Shown: in pieces, positions 46,046-55,907 of the stretch
How positions within the stretch are numbered: position 1 is the first letter of the stretch
Layout of the letters: every line of letters begins with the position of its first letter
Assembly (NCBI RefSeq): GCF_003387475.1
Contig: NZ_QUNO01000002.1
Span: forward strand, 496,001 to 560,000
Direction: 5' to 3'
DNA: 64,000 bases
From: Kutzneria buriramensis
Lineage (GTDB): Bacteria; Actinomycetota; Actinomycetes; Mycobacteriales; Pseudonocardiaceae
Position numbers and translations under genes: made by a program
The notes under the pieces: model-generated
Seen by the model: only the letters and a program-made list of their open reading frames with translations
Told to the model about the DNA's origin: nothing
Database searches by the model: none

Positions 46046-46671
46046 TGGCGTTGGTGGCCAACGGGATCGGCCGGTCCTTCCGGCGGGTCGAGGTGCTGCG
46101 CGGGGTCGATCTCGCCGTCGAGCCGGGCGAATTCGTCACCATCGGCGGGCCGTCCGGCTCCGGCAAGAGCGCGCTGCTGTCCATTCTGTGCGGATTCGAC
46201 CGGCCGGACGTCGGCAGCGTGCTGATCCGGGACGAGGAGCTGGACGGCGCGCCGAGCTGGCAGCGCTGCGCCGTGCTGCCGCAGGCGCTCGGGCTGGCCG
46301 GCGAGCTGACCCTGGCCGAGAACACCGCCCTGCCGCTGCTGCTCACGGGATCGCCGGAGGCGCGGTCGCGCAGCGTCGCCGTGCTGGCCGAGCTGGGCAT
46401 CGGCGACCTCGCCGACCGGTATCCGAACGAGGTCTCGTACGGCCAGCAGCAGCGGGCGGCGCTGGCCCGGGCGATCGTGGTGGAGCCGGCGGTGCTGCTC
46501 GCCGACGAGCCGACCGCGCACGTCGACCACGCCAGCGCCGAGGTGGTGCTGACGGTGCTGCGCCGGGTGGCCGACCGCGGCACAGCGGTGATCGCGGCGA
46601 CGCATGATCCGCGGGTGCACGCGGTGGCCGATCGCCGGCTCCGGCTGGACAAGGGCCGCCTGGTGGCGTAG
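46042..46671 (+). CDS. ABC transporter ATP-binding protein (variant signature)
   Basis: 209 residues, MacB/LolD-like. Walker A is GPSGSGKSA (Ala after Lys-Ser), the C-loop is VSYGQQQR (Tyr for the first Gly) and Walker B is VLLADEPTAHVD. The altered C-loop suggests one weak site if it forms a heterodimer with the preceding ATPase. GTG 46042 or ATG 46045 starts. Two ATPases for one large FtsX-type permease is less common than one. Confidence 0.92.
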   Translation: MMALVANGIGRSFRRVEVLRGVDLAVEPGEFVTIGGPSGSGKSALLSILCGFDRPDVGSVLIRDEELDGAPSWQRCAVLPQALGLAGELTLAENTALPLLLTGSPEARSRSVAVLAELGIGDLADRYPNEVSYGQQQRAALARAIVVEPAVLLADEPTAHVDHASAEVVLTVLRRVADRGTAVIAATHDPRVHAVADRRLRLDKGRLVA

Positions 46672-46681
46672 CCAGGAGGGC

Positions 46682-47476
46682 ATGCGGGAGGCCATGCAGC
46701 TGATCGGCGGGTCGCGGCGCATCACCGTGCTGACCGGGGCGGGCGTGTCGACGGCGTCCGGCATCCCCGACTTCCGCGGGCCGAACGGCGTGTGGACCAA
46801 GGATCCCGAGGCGCAGCGGCTGTCGTCGCTGCAGGACTACCTCGCCGATCCCGAGGTGCGGCAACGGGCCTGGCGCAGCCGGGCCGTGCATCCCGCGTGG
46901 ACGGCGGAGCCCAATCCCGCGCACACGGCGCTGGTCGACCTCGAGCGCTCCGGCCGGCTGCGGGCGTTGCTGACGCAGAACATCGACGGGCTGCACCAGC
47001 GCGCCGGCTCCGATCCCGAGCTGGTCGTCGAGCTGCACGGGTCGCTGATCGAGACGGAGTGCCTGAGCTGCGGGAACCGCGCGCCGATGGCGGAGGCGCT
47101 GGCGCGGGTCGCCGCCGGCGAGGCTGATCCGCCGTGCCATGTGTGCGGCGGGATCATCAAGTCGGCGACCATCTCGTTCGGACAGGAGCTCGACCAGGAC
47201 GTCCTGCGCCGGGCCCAGCGGGCGACGCTGGACTGCGACCTCTTCCTCGCCGCCGGCACCTCGCTGACCGTGTACCCGGCGGCGGCGCTGCCGGAGCTGG
47301 CCGTGCGGGCCGGGGCGCGGCTGCTGATCTGCAACGCCGAGCCGACGCCGTTCGACGAGCTGGCCGACGCCGTCGTGCGGGAGCCGCTGAGCGAGTCGTT
47401 GCCCGCGCTGGTGGCCGCTGAAACGATCGAGCCCAAGGGGCGCCTGTCGACATGGGGCGATCCTTCGACTTGGTAG
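46682..47476 (+). CDS. Sir2-family NAD-dependent protein deacylase
   Basis: 264-residue sirtuin. The NAD-binding motif is VLTGAGVSTASGIPDFRGP, with TQNIDGLHQRAGS and catalytic His in VELHGS. Zinc cysteines are in CLSCG and CHVCG, and TSLTVYPAA lies in the Rossmann fold. It removes acyl groups from lysines, using NAD. AGGAGG precedes ATG 46682 but is very close; ATG 46694 has its own GGGAGG. It follows the ABC operon by 10 nt and precedes an acyl-CoA synthetase by 13 nt. That pairing recalls the known control of acyl-CoA synthetases by reversible lysine acylation. Confidence 0.95.
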   Translation: MREAMQLIGGSRRITVLTGAGVSTASGIPDFRGPNGVWTKDPEAQRLSSLQDYLADPEVRQRAWRSRAVHPAWTAEPNPAHTALVDLERSGRLRALLTQNIDGLHQRAGSDPELVVELHGSLIETECLSCGNRAPMAEALARVAAGEADPPCHVCGGIIKSATISFGQELDQDVLRRAQRATLDCDLFLAAGTSLTVYPAAALPELAVRAGARLLICNAEPTPFDELADAVVREPLSESLPALVAAETIEPKGRLSTWGDPSTW

Positions 47477-47489
47477 TTAAGGTGCATGG

Positions 47490-49025
47490 ATGCGGGTCCC
47501 ACTCACCGTCAGTGACTTCCTGGACCGTGCACAGACGGTCCTCGCCGACAGCGTCGCGATCGTGGACGAGCCGAGCCAGCCGGCCGATCCCGTCGCCACC
47601 ACCACCTACCGCGAGCTCGCCGGGCGGGTCCGCGCCTGGCAGGCCGGCCTGGACGCGCTCGGCGTCGGCGAGGGCGAGCGGGTCGCCGTCGTCAGCCACA
47701 ACTCCGCGCGGCTGATGGAGCTGCTGCTCGCGGCCCCGGCCAGCGGGCGGATCTGCGTGCCGGTCAACTTCCGGCTGCGGGCCGACGAGATCGCGTACAT
47801 CGTCGAGCACAGCGGGGCATCGGCGCTGCTGGTCGACCCCGAGCTGGACGAGTCGCTGAAAGAGGTGACCGCGGCGCACCGGTTCGTGCTCGGCCCGGAG
47901 ACCGAGCAGCTGATGCGCTTCGACACCGAGCCGCGGCCGTGGTCTGAGCCCGACGAGGACGCCACCGCGACGATCAACTACACCTCCGGCACGACCGCCC
48001 GGCCCAAGGGCGTGCAGCTGACGCACCGGAACATCTGGGTCAACGCCGTCACCTTCGCGATGCACACGCGGGCGTGGGAACGCGACGTCTACATGCACAC
48101 ACTGCCGATGTTCCACTGCAACGGCTGGGGCATGCCGTACGGGCTGACCGGCGTCGGCGCGCGGCACATCGTGCTGCGCAAGGTCGACGGGGCCGAGATC
48201 CTGCGGCGCGTGGACGAGCACGGCGTGACGCTGATGTGCGGGGCGCCGGCCGTGTGGAACGCGGTGCTGGACGCCGCGCAGACGTGGAGCGGCGAGATCC
48301 CCGGGCGGGACAAGGTGCGGATCGTGTGCGCCGGCGCGCCGCCGCCGACCCGGACCATCGCCCGCGTGCAGGACGAGCTCGGCTGGGAGTTCCTTCAGAT
48401 CTACGGCCTGACCGAGACGTCGCCGCTGCTCACGTTCAACCGGACCCGGCCGCAGGACCTCGACCTGCCGCCGCTGGAGCGGGCCGCCAAGCTCTCCCGG
48501 GCCGGCGGCGCGGCGCTCGGCGCGCGGATCGCGATCTCCGACAGCGGCGAGGTGCTGGCCCGGTCCAACGTGGTGCTGGACGGGTACTGGCAGAACCCGG
48601 AGGCCACCGCCGACGCCCTGGACGGCGGCTGGTTCCACACCGGCGACGGCGGCTCGATCGACGACGAGGGCCACGTCGTCATCTCCGACCGGCGCAAGGA
48701 CGTGATCATCACCGGCGGCGAGAACGTGTCGTCCATCGAGGTGGAGGACTGCCTGTTCAGCCACCCGGCGGTGGCCGAGGTGGCGGTCATCGGCGTGCCC
48801 GACGAGAAGTGGGGCGAGACGATCAAGGCGCTGGTCGTGCTGGCCGACGGGGCGGCGGTGGGGGAGGCCGAGCTGATCGCCCACTGCAAGCGGCGGCTCG
48901 CCGGCTACAAGGCGCCGACGTCGGTGGAGTTCCGGGAGTCGATCCCGCGCACGGCCACCGGCAAGATCCAGAAGTACAAGCTCCGCGAGCCGTATTGGTC
49001 TGGCCGCGACCGCAAGGTCAACTGA
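47490..49025 (+). CDS. AMP-dependent acyl-CoA synthetase (fatty acid-CoA ligase type)
   Basis: 511-residue ANL-superfamily enzyme. The P-loop-like motif is NYTSGTTARPKG, followed by QIYGLTETSPLL, WFHTGDGGSIDDEGHVVISD, the hinge RRKDVIITGGENV, and the C-terminal catalytic lysine in PRTATGKIQKYKLR. It activates a carboxylic acid (probably medium/long-chain or aromatic) via the adenylate to the CoA thioester. The terminal GK motif is the classic site of regulatory lysine acylation, and the sirtuin gene directly upstream is a plausible deacylase for it. Confidence 0.95.
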   Translation: MRVPLTVSDFLDRAQTVLADSVAIVDEPSQPADPVATTTYRELAGRVRAWQAGLDALGVGEGERVAVVSHNSARLMELLLAAPASGRICVPVNFRLRADEIAYIVEHSGASALLVDPELDESLKEVTAAHRFVLGPETEQLMRFDTEPRPWSEPDEDATATINYTSGTTARPKGVQLTHRNIWVNAVTFAMHTRAWERDVYMHTLPMFHCNGWGMPYGLTGVGARHIVLRKVDGAEILRRVDEHGVTLMCGAPAVWNAVLDAAQTWSGEIPGRDKVRIVCAGAPPPTRTIARVQDELGWEFLQIYGLTETSPLLTFNRTRPQDLDLPPLERAAKLSRAGGAALGARIAISDSGEVLARSNVVLDGYWQNPEATADALDGGWFHTGDGGSIDDEGHVVISDRRKDVIITGGENVSSIEVEDCLFSHPAVAEVAVIGVPDEKWGETIKALVVLADGAAVGEAELIAHCKRRLAGYKAPTSVEFRESIPRTATGKIQKYKLREPYWSGRDRKVN

Positions 49026-49031
49026 ACCAAT

Positions 49032-49112
49032 CCCGCGAGTCCCGCTCGGCGTCAGGGCGAATGTGTGAATTCGTTTCACGCATTCGCCCTGTTCGTGGGC
49101 GGGACTCGCGGG
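49032..49112 (+). repeat. Structured intergenic element B, copy 2
   Basis: The outer helix CCCGCGAGTCCCGC/GCGGGACTCGCGGG (49032-49045 with 49099-49112) is a perfect 14 bp. The inner helix, 49054-49067 with 49077-49090 (14 bp, one G-U), closes on the loop AATTCGTTT. The loop and the first seven stem pairs match copy 1 at 20955-21036, while the distal part of the inner stem has changed on both sides. It lies 6 nt after the acyl-CoA synthetase stop, so it may act as its terminator. Confidence 0.8.
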
Positions 49113-49278
49113 CGTATTAGGCCGTTTGTGTTACACGAGTGGTTGATGGTGGGTGAGTTTTCAACGGGATGTGTGGCGTCAGATGGGGCACGAGTGGCAC
49201 AGTGGCATCGTGCCTGGTTGACGCCGTTCGGCGCAGTGCTGCTGCTCCGTTCGGCCCAGCCGCGCGAGGAGGTGTGCG

Positions 49279-50595
49279 GTGGTCCGAGTCCGAGCGACAG
49301 TGCTGGCCGGGGTGGTCCTGGCCGTCCTGGTGGGAGCGGCCGCGCCCGGCGCCGCCCTGCCCCCGCCGCCGAGCAACCCCTCCGATTCGGACATCAGCGC
49401 CGGCCAGGACGCCGTCAAGGACAAGGCGGCCAAGGTCGGCGACCTGTCCAACCAGGTGGCCGCCGCCGACGCCAAGCTGTCCGACCTCCAGGACCAGGTC
49501 GAGGCCCGGATGGAGGAGGTCAACAAGGCCCGGGTCGACCTCGAGGCGGCGCAGGCGGCGGCGAAGCAGGCCGGCGACGACGCGTCGGCCGCCAAGCTGG
49601 AGGCCGACGCCGCGGCCAGGGCGACGGACGACGCCCGCAAGCGCCTCGACGACTTCGCCGCGGCCAGCTTCTCGCAGGGCAGCGCCGTCGGTGGCTTCTC
49701 CGCCCTGTTCGACGCCACGAGCCCGGACAACCTGCTGGCCCGCGTGCAGATGCTCAACGCCGTCAGCGCGACCGAGCTGAAGGCCATGGACGTGGCGCAG
49801 CGCGCCGACGTGGACCGGGCCAACAAGGACTCCGCCGCCCGCAAGGCGCTGGAGATCGCCAAGCAGAAGCAGGACGAGGCCGACGCCGCCAAGAAGAAGG
49901 TGGACGCCGCGATGGCGGCCGCGATCGCGGCCCGGCAGGCCGAGGCCGACCAGGAGAAACAGCTCCAGGCGTCCAGGTCGGACATGGAGAGCCAGCTGTC
50001 GGCGGCGCAGGCCAACGTCACCGACCTCCAGGCGCAGCGCCAGCGCTACGACGACTGGCAGGCGGAGAAGAAGAAGGAAGACGAAGCGGCGGCCGCCGCA
50101 GCCGCCGCCGCGGCGGCCAGCCGTCCGGTGGCGAACCGCCCGGCACCGCCGTCCGTCCCCGTGGCCGCCGCCGGTCGCGCCGCCGCGGTGATCGCCCGCG
50201 CGATGGCCGAGCTGGGCATGCCGTACGCGTGGGGCGGCGGCACGCCGAGCGGCCCCAGCCGGGGCTTCAGCGACGGCGGCGGCGACGCCGACTACTACGG
50301 CGACTACAACAAGATCGGTTTCGACTGCTCCGGCCTGATGGTCTACGCCTTCGCCGGCGTCGGCATCTACCTGCCGCACTACAGCGGCTACCAGTACTAC
50401 GCCGGCGCGCACGTGCCGCTGTCCCAGATGGCCCCCGGCGACATGCTGTTCTACGGCAACCCCAGCGACATCCACCACGTCACCATGTACATCGGCGGCG
50501 GCCGGATGATCGAGGCGCCGTACTCCGGCTCCTACGTCCGGGTCGTGCCGGTGCGCTGGGGCGAGATCATGCCGTACGCCACCCGCGTCCTCTGA
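49279..50595 (+). CDS. NlpC/P60 peptidoglycan hydrolase with coiled-coil N-terminus (RipA/RPF-interacting type)
   Basis: 438 residues. A signal peptide (VLAGVVLAVLVGAAAPGA) precedes a long charged coiled coil (about 40-290, rich in A/K/D/E/Q). An Ala-rich and Pro-rich linker follows, then the C-terminal NlpC/P60 domain with the catalytic cysteine C350 in FDCSGLMVYAF, histidine in DIHHVTMYIGG and the PGDMLFYG turn. It cleaves D-Glu-meso-DAP cross-links during growth and division; the coiled coil probably autoinhibits or docks to the divisome. GTG 49279 follows GAGGAGG. The last 64 bp overlap the convergent MFS gene. Confidence 0.93.
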   Translation: MVRVRATVLAGVVLAVLVGAAAPGAALPPPPSNPSDSDISAGQDAVKDKAAKVGDLSNQVAAADAKLSDLQDQVEARMEEVNKARVDLEAAQAAAKQAGDDASAAKLEADAAARATDDARKRLDDFAAASFSQGSAVGGFSALFDATSPDNLLARVQMLNAVSATELKAMDVAQRADVDRANKDSAARKALEIAKQKQDEADAAKKKVDAAMAAAIAARQAEADQEKQLQASRSDMESQLSAAQANVTDLQAQRQRYDDWQAEKKKEDEAAAAAAAAAAASRPVANRPAPPSVPVAAAGRAAAVIARAMAELGMPYAWGGGTPSGPSRGFSDGGGDADYYGDYNKIGFDCSGLMVYAFAGVGIYLPHYSGYQYYAGAHVPLSQMAPGDMLFYGNPSDIHHVTMYIGGGRMIEAPYSGSYVRVVPVRWGEIMPYATRVL

Positions 50596-51761
50596 ACCAT
50601 CGCCAGCGGGGTCAGCAGGATCAGGATGCCGGCGGCGGCGATGGCCGTGCGGGGGCCGAGCAGGCCGGCCAGCAGGCCCCAGCCGGCGGTGGTGGCGGCG
50701 ATGCTGACCTTGGTGGTGACGGACCACGCGGACAGCACCCGGGCGACGGTGTCGGGCGTGGAGTTCTCCAGCCGGGCGGTCGCAGACACGGGGGCGTAGA
50801 CGCTGCAACAGGTGATGATCCCGAACTCGACGCCGATCACGAGCAGCAGCCCGGGCAGCCCCGGCGTCACGAGGGCCAGGAACGGCACGGGGATCACGCG
50901 CAGGATGCTGGTGGCGAGCAGCACGCGGCGCGGCCCGAAGCGGGCCACGAGCGGGCGGGCCAGCCGAGAGCCGACCAGGCCGCCGAGGCAGGGGATACCG
51001 AAGGCCAGGCCGTACTGCCACGGTGCGAAGCCGAGGTCGCCGAGCATCAGCACGGACAGCAGCGGCGCGGTGGCCATGAGCAGCCCGTTGAACAGGGCGC
51101 TGTTGAGGAACAGCGGCCGCAGCACGGGGTGGCGGAGGATGTGCCGCCAGCCGTCGAAGACTTCGGCAAGAGTGAGCCGGGGCACGAGGCCGGGAACGGC
51201 CTCGCCATGGCGAATCGAGCGGATGCCGAGCGCCGACAGCAGGAAGCTGACGGCGTTGGCCACGACCGTCGTCAACGGGCCAACCGCTGCTATCGCCACC
51301 CCGCCCAGCGGTGGGCCGACGGCGGTCGCTGCCCAGGTGGTGGCCTCGAAGCGGCTGTTGGCGGCGAGCAGATCGGGTCCGGCCACCAACGACTTCAGGA
51401 ACGCCCCGCTGGCGGCCGTGAACACGATGTCCGCCGCCGCGACCACCATCGACACGACCACGAGCTGCCAGAAAGCCAAGCCGCCCAAGGCATACGCGAG
51501 CGGCAGGGTCAGCAGCGCCCCGAACCGGAGCAGGTCCGTCGCGATCATCACGGGGCGCTTGCGGCGGAACTCGATCCACGGTCCCAGCGGCACGGCGAGC
51601 AGCGCGCCGACGACCAGGCCGGTGGCGGCCAGCAGCGACACCTCGGCCGGGCTGCTGTGCAGCACCAGGATCGCCACCAGCGGGAAGGCGTCGAACGCGA
51701 ACCAGGTGCCGACCGTGCTCGCGGCGTACGCGGCCCACAGCCGGCCGAAGTCCCTACCCAT
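50532..51761 (-). CDS. MFS transporter (MFS_3 / enterobactin-exporter-like)
   Basis: 409 residues with about 12 transmembrane helices. FGRLWAAYAASTVGTWFAFD is the family start, and the cytoplasmic loop between helices 2 and 3 reads GPWIEFRRKRPVMIATDLLR. It is typical of small-molecule or drug exporters. The 3' end overlaps NlpC by 64 bp tail-to-tail, one of the longest real overlaps here. ATG 51761 is preferred over 51773. It is divergent from a LysR gene 84 bp away, a likely regulator. Confidence 0.9.
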   Translation of the reverse strand: MGRDFGRLWAAYAASTVGTWFAFDAFPLVAILVLHSSPAEVSLLAATGLVVGALLAVPLGPWIEFRRKRPVMIATDLLRFGALLTLPLAYALGGLAFWQLVVVSMVVAAADIVFTAASGAFLKSLVAGPDLLAANSRFEATTWAATAVGPPLGGVAIAAVGPLTTVVANAVSFLLSALGIRSIRHGEAVPGLVPRLTLAEVFDGWRHILRHPVLRPLFLNSALFNGLLMATAPLLSVLMLGDLGFAPWQYGLAFGIPCLGGLVGSRLARPLVARFGPRRVLLATSILRVIPVPFLALVTPGLPGLLLVIGVEFGIITCCSVYAPVSATARLENSTPDTVARVLSAWSVTTKVSIAATTAGWGLLAGLLGPRTAIAAAGILILLTPLAMVQRTRVAYGMISPQRTGTTRT

Positions 51762-51845
51762 GAACCGGATCATCTGCGGCCGGCTCGCTCCGGATCAAAC
51801 AACCCCGCCCCGGCGAGCCACAACCGACGGTTGTAGCCTCGGCCG

Positions 51846-52775
51846 GTGGACCTCAACGCGGTGCGGACCTTCGTGGTTGCCGCCGACGAGGGCCGGTTCC
51901 AGGACGCTGCCGACGAGCTCGGCATCAGCCAGCAGGCGGTCTCCAAACGCGTCGCCGCCCTGGAGAAGGACCTCGGCGTCCGGCTGTTCACCCGCACGGC
52001 ACGGGGCATCCGGCCGACCACGGACGGCGAGGCGTTCCTGCCACACGCCCGCGCCCTGCTCGAAACGGCCGACCGCGCAAGGGAATCCGTGCGCCCCGGG
52101 CGGCGGCCGTTGCGGGTCGACGTGCTCGGCCGCCGATCGGTCTGCGCGGCGATGCTGCTGGAATTCCACGGCCAGCACCCGGAAATCGAGCTCGAAGTGG
52201 TCACGCTGCCCAATGGCGCCGCCGCCATGGCCGCCCTCCAGGCCGGCACGATCGACGCCGCGTTCTGCGCCCAGCCGACTCCGCCGCCGGACGGCGTCCG
52301 CACGATGCGCGTGCACGACGAACCCCTGCACCTGTTGGTCGGCCTCGGCCACAAGCTGGCCGACGCCGTCGAGCTGACGCCGAAAGACCTTGCCGGGCAC
52401 CGGATCTGGATTCCCGGGATCGTGCCCGGCGCGGAGTGGGGCGTCTTCTACGACGAGCTGGCCGCCGCCTTCGGCCTGTCCATCGACGCCACCGGACCGA
52501 ACTTCGGCAGCGAGCACATGCTGGGCCTGATCGCCGACACACCGGAGCTCGCGACGTTCTGGGGCACCGGGGTCCGGCCGGCCCGAACCGAGGGCCTGCG
52601 GCTGATCCCGGTCACCGCGCCGACGCCGGTCTACCCGCACTCGCTGATCTGGCGGGCCGACAACCCGCATCCGGGGCTGGTGGCACTCCGCCGGCACCTG
52701 GCGAAGAACTGGCGGTCCACGCGGCGAAGCGCCACCTGGACCGCCAGCTGGGTCAGGGAACCGGCGCCGGAGTGA
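51846..52775 (+). CDS. LysR family transcriptional regulator
   Basis: 309 residues with the HTH at about 2-60 ([33 protein letters not shown]) and an effector domain from about 88. It is divergent from the MFS exporter, which is its probable target. The 3' end overlaps the end of pntB by 23 bp on the other strand. Confidence 0.93.
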   Translation: MDLNAVRTFVVAADEGRFQDAADELGISQQAVSKRVAALEKDLGVRLFTRTARGIRPTTDGEAFLPHARALLETADRARESVRPGRRPLRVDVLGRRSVCAAMLLEFHGQHPEIELEVVTLPNGAAAMAALQAGTIDAAFCAQPTPPPDGVRTMRVHDEPLHLLVGLGHKLADAVELTPKDLAGHRIWIPGIVPGAEWGVFYDELAAAFGLSIDATGPNFGSEHMLGLIADTPELATFWGTGVRPARTEGLRLIPVTAPTPVYPHSLIWRADNPHPGLVALRRHLAKNWRSTRRSATWTASWVREPAPE

Positions 52776-54153
52776 CCGACAGCGCCCGCACGATGTCCTC
52801 GACGCGCTCCTTGGCGTCGCCGAACAGCATGCGGCTGTTGTCCTTGAAGAACAGGGGATTCTGCACGCCGGCGTAGCCGACGGCCATGGAGCGCTTGAAC
52901 ACGATGACGTTCTGCGCCTCCCACACGTGCAGCACGGGCATGCCGGCGATCGGGCTGCCGGGATCGTCGGCGGCCGGGTTGACCGTGTCGTTGGCGCCGA
53001 TCACCAGCACCACCGAGGTCTGGGCGAAGTCGTCGTTGATCTCGTCCATCTCCAGCACGATGTCGTACGGCACCTTGGCCTCGGCCAGCAGCACGTTCAT
53101 GTGCCCGGGCAGCCGGCCGGCCACCGGGTGGATGCCGAACCGGACGTTCACGCCGCGTTCCCGGAGCTTGCGGGTCAGCTCGGCGACCGGGTACTGGGCC
53201 TGCGCGACGGCCATGCCGTAGCCGGGGGTGATGATCACCGACTCGGCGTCGCGCAGCAGGTCGGCGGTGTCCTCCGGGGTGATCTCCCGGTGCTCGCCCT
53301 GCTCGATCGCGGCGAACGTGCCGGCCTCGACGCCGAAGCCGCCGGCGATCACCGAGATGAACGAGCGGTTCATCGCCTTGCACATGATGTACGACAGGTA
53401 GGCGCCCGAGGAGCCGACCAGCGCGCCGGTGACGATGAGCAAGTCGTTGTCCAGCAGGAACCCCGAGGCCGCCGCGGCCCAGCCGGAGTAGCTGTTCAGC
53501 ATGGACACCACCACCGGCATGTCGCCGCCGCCGATGGAGGCCACCAGGTGCCAGCCCAGGGCCAGCGCGATCGCCGTCACCGCGACCAGCAGGCCGAGAT
53601 TCGGCGTGACGACGAAGAAGATCGTCAGCACGGCGAAGGCGACCAGCGCGCCGAGGTTGAGGAAGTGCCGGCCCGGCAGCGTCATCGGCGCGGACTTGAT
53701 CCGGGCCGACAGCTTCAGGAAGGCCACGATCGAGCCGGTGAACGTGACCGCGCCGATGAACACGCCGATGCACACCTCGGCATGGTGGATGCCGGGCAGG
53801 TCGCCGGCGTCGCCGTCGAGATAGCCGTTCCAGCCGACCAGAACCGCGGTCAGACCGACGAAGCTGTGCAGCAGCGCGATCAGCTCGGGCATGCCGGTCA
53901 TCTCGACGACCCGGGCCCGCCACAGTCCGATGCCGCCGCCGGCCACCATCGCGACGATCAACAGCACGACGCCGAGCACGGCCATTCCCCGGAGCGCCAA
54001 CACGATGGTCGCCACCAGGGCCAGCGTCATGCCGGCGATGCCGAACACGACGCCGTTGCGGGACGTCTCGTGCTTGGACAGTCCGGCCAGGCTCAGCACG
54101 AACAGCAGCGCTGCGACGAGGTATGCGGCCTGGGCCGCCGTTGCCACGGTCAT
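52753..54153 (-). CDS. pntB: NAD(P) transhydrogenase subunit beta (PntB)
   Basis: 466 residues. Eight or nine transmembrane helices (about 1-270) are followed by the NADP-binding domain III (about 290-460; [50 protein letters not shown]). With PntA it couples proton re-entry to hydride transfer from NADH to NADP+, feeding NADPH to biosynthesis. It starts 3 nt after the pntA stop. Confidence 0.97.
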   Translation of the reverse strand: MTVATAAQAAYLVAALLFVLSLAGLSKHETSRNGVVFGIAGMTLALVATIVLALRGMAVLGVVLLIVAMVAGGGIGLWRARVVEMTGMPELIALLHSFVGLTAVLVGWNGYLDGDAGDLPGIHHAEVCIGVFIGAVTFTGSIVAFLKLSARIKSAPMTLPGRHFLNLGALVAFAVLTIFFVVTPNLGLLVAVTAIALALGWHLVASIGGGDMPVVVSMLNSYSGWAAAASGFLLDNDLLIVTGALVGSSGAYLSYIMCKAMNRSFISVIAGGFGVEAGTFAAIEQGEHREITPEDTADLLRDAESVIITPGYGMAVAQAQYPVAELTRKLRERGVNVRFGIHPVAGRLPGHMNVLLAEAKVPYDIVLEMDEINDDFAQTSVVLVIGANDTVNPAADDPGSPIAGMPVLHVWEAQNVIVFKRSMAVGYAGVQNPLFFKDNSRMLFGDAKERVEDIVRALSVTPAPVP

Positions 54154-54156
54154 GGG

Positions 54157-55689
54157 TCAGCTCCTCGAGAACATGCGGAGCATGCGCCGGGTGACGGCGA
54201 ATCCGCCGAAGACGTTGATGCTGGCCAACAACACCGCTGCGGCGGCCAGTACGGTGACGACCATGCTGCCGCGGCCCAGTTGCAGCAGCGCCCCCACGAC
54301 CACGATGCCGGAGATGGCGTTGGTGACCGACATCAGCGGCGTGTGCAGGGCGTGGTGCACGTTGCCGATCACGTAGAAGCCGATCACCACCGACAGCGCG
54401 AACACGGTCAGGTGACCGATCAACTCGTTGGGGGAGAAGCCGACCAGCAGGAACAGCGCCACCGCGGCGGCCGCCACCAGCGCGTGCCGGGCGCGACGGG
54501 GCTGCGTCGGTTGTTGTTGCGGCGCCGGGGTTTCCTGCTGCTGTTGCGGTGGCGCGGCGCTGACGCTGATCTTGGGTGGTGGCCAGGTCGTCTCGCCGTC
54601 GCGGACCACGGTCATCGCCCGCAGCACCACGTCGTCGAAGTCCAGCACGATCTCGCCGTCCTTGCCCGGCGTCAGCAGCTTGAGGAGGTTCACCACGTTG
54701 GTGCCGTACAGCTGCGAGGCCTGCGCCGGCAGCCGGCCGGCCAGGTCGGTGTAGCCGATGATCGTCACGCCGTTGGCGGTGACCACCACCTCGCCGGCGA
54801 CGGTGCCCTCGACGTTGCCGCCCTGCGCGGCCGCCATGTCGACGATCACGCTGCCGGGCTTCATGGTCGCCACCTGCGCGGCGGTCACCAGGCGCGGCGC
54901 CGGCCGGCCCGGGATCAGCGCGGTGGTCACGATGATGTCGACCTCGCGGGCCTGTTCGGCGTAGATCTCGGCCGCCCGCTTGTCGTACGCCTCGGAGGTG
55001 GCCTTGGCGTATCCGTCGGTGCTGGCTTCCTGTTCCACGTTCACGGCCAGGAACTCGCCGCCCAGCGACTTCACCTGCTCGGCGACCTCCGCGCGCGGGT
55101 CGGTCGCCCGCACCACCGCGCCGAGGCTGCTGGCGGTGGCGATCGCGGCCAGCCCGGCCACGCCCGCGCCGGCCACCAGCACCTTGGCCGGCGGGACCTT
55201 GCCGGCGGCGGTGACCTGGCCGGTGAAGAACCGGCCGAACACGTTGGCCGCCTCGATGACGGCCCGGTAACCGGCGATGTTGGCCATCGAGCTGAGCACG
55301 TCCAGCGACTGCGCCCGGGAGATGCGCGGCACCGCGTCCATCGCCAGCGCGGTGATCGGCCGTTCCGACAGCGCCTCGACCAGTTCCGGCCGCAGCGCGG
55401 GGCCGATCATGCCGATGAGGGTGGCGCCCTCGTGCAGGGCGCCGATCTCCGACTCGGTGGGCGGATCGACCTTGATCACGACGTCGGTCGCCCACACCTC
55501 GCCGCGGTCCGCGATCCGGGCCCCGGCCTGCGCGTACGCCTCGTCGGGGAAGCTGGCGGCGGCGCCGGCGCCGGACTCGACCAGCACCTCGTAGCCGAGA
55601 GCGGAGAGTTGGCGCACGGTCGCCGGGGTGGCCGCCACCCGCGTCTCGCCGGCGGCCGACTCGGTGACCACGCCCAGTGTCCGACCCAT
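54157..55689 (-). CDS. pntA: NAD(P) transhydrogenase subunit alpha (PntA)
   Basis: 510 residues, the E. coli-like fused alpha subunit. The NAD-binding domain I (about 1-375; [50 protein letters not shown]) is followed by a Gln/Pro-rich linker and a four-helix membrane part (about 405-505). ATG 55689 has AGGAG 6 nt upstream. The 218-bp gap upstream contains small dyads such as GGGGATCTTCCCC but no clear promoter that I can name. Confidence 0.96.
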   Translation of the reverse strand: MGRTLGVVTESAAGETRVAATPATVRQLSALGYEVLVESGAGAAASFPDEAYAQAGARIADRGEVWATDVVIKVDPPTESEIGALHEGATLIGMIGPALRPELVEALSERPITALAMDAVPRISRAQSLDVLSSMANIAGYRAVIEAANVFGRFFTGQVTAAGKVPPAKVLVAGAGVAGLAAIATASSLGAVVRATDPRAEVAEQVKSLGGEFLAVNVEQEASTDGYAKATSEAYDKRAAEIYAEQAREVDIIVTTALIPGRPAPRLVTAAQVATMKPGSVIVDMAAAQGGNVEGTVAGEVVVTANGVTIIGYTDLAGRLPAQASQLYGTNVVNLLKLLTPGKDGEIVLDFDDVVLRAMTVVRDGETTWPPPKISVSAAPPQQQQETPAPQQQPTQPRRARHALVAAAAVALFLLVGFSPNELIGHLTVFALSVVIGFYVIGNVHHALHTPLMSVTNAISGIVVVGALLQLGRGSMVVTVLAAAAVLLASINVFGGFAVTRRMLRMFSRS

Positions 55690-55907
55690 CACGGCTCCTG
55701 TCCGTCCGTCGCTGGCCCCCGTGTTCCATCTTCCTTCACGATGACCGTTCCGCGACCGATTTCGGTTCACACGTGAACGCCTCGGGGGATCTTCCCCGAT
55801 CTCGGCCCGACCCCGCCCGGTGATTCGCCGAGCACGGGATCCAGGTGTCTACAGTGCACACGATCTGGCGTTTCGCCTAGCCTTGACCAGGTTCACCGTG
55901 GGGATCA

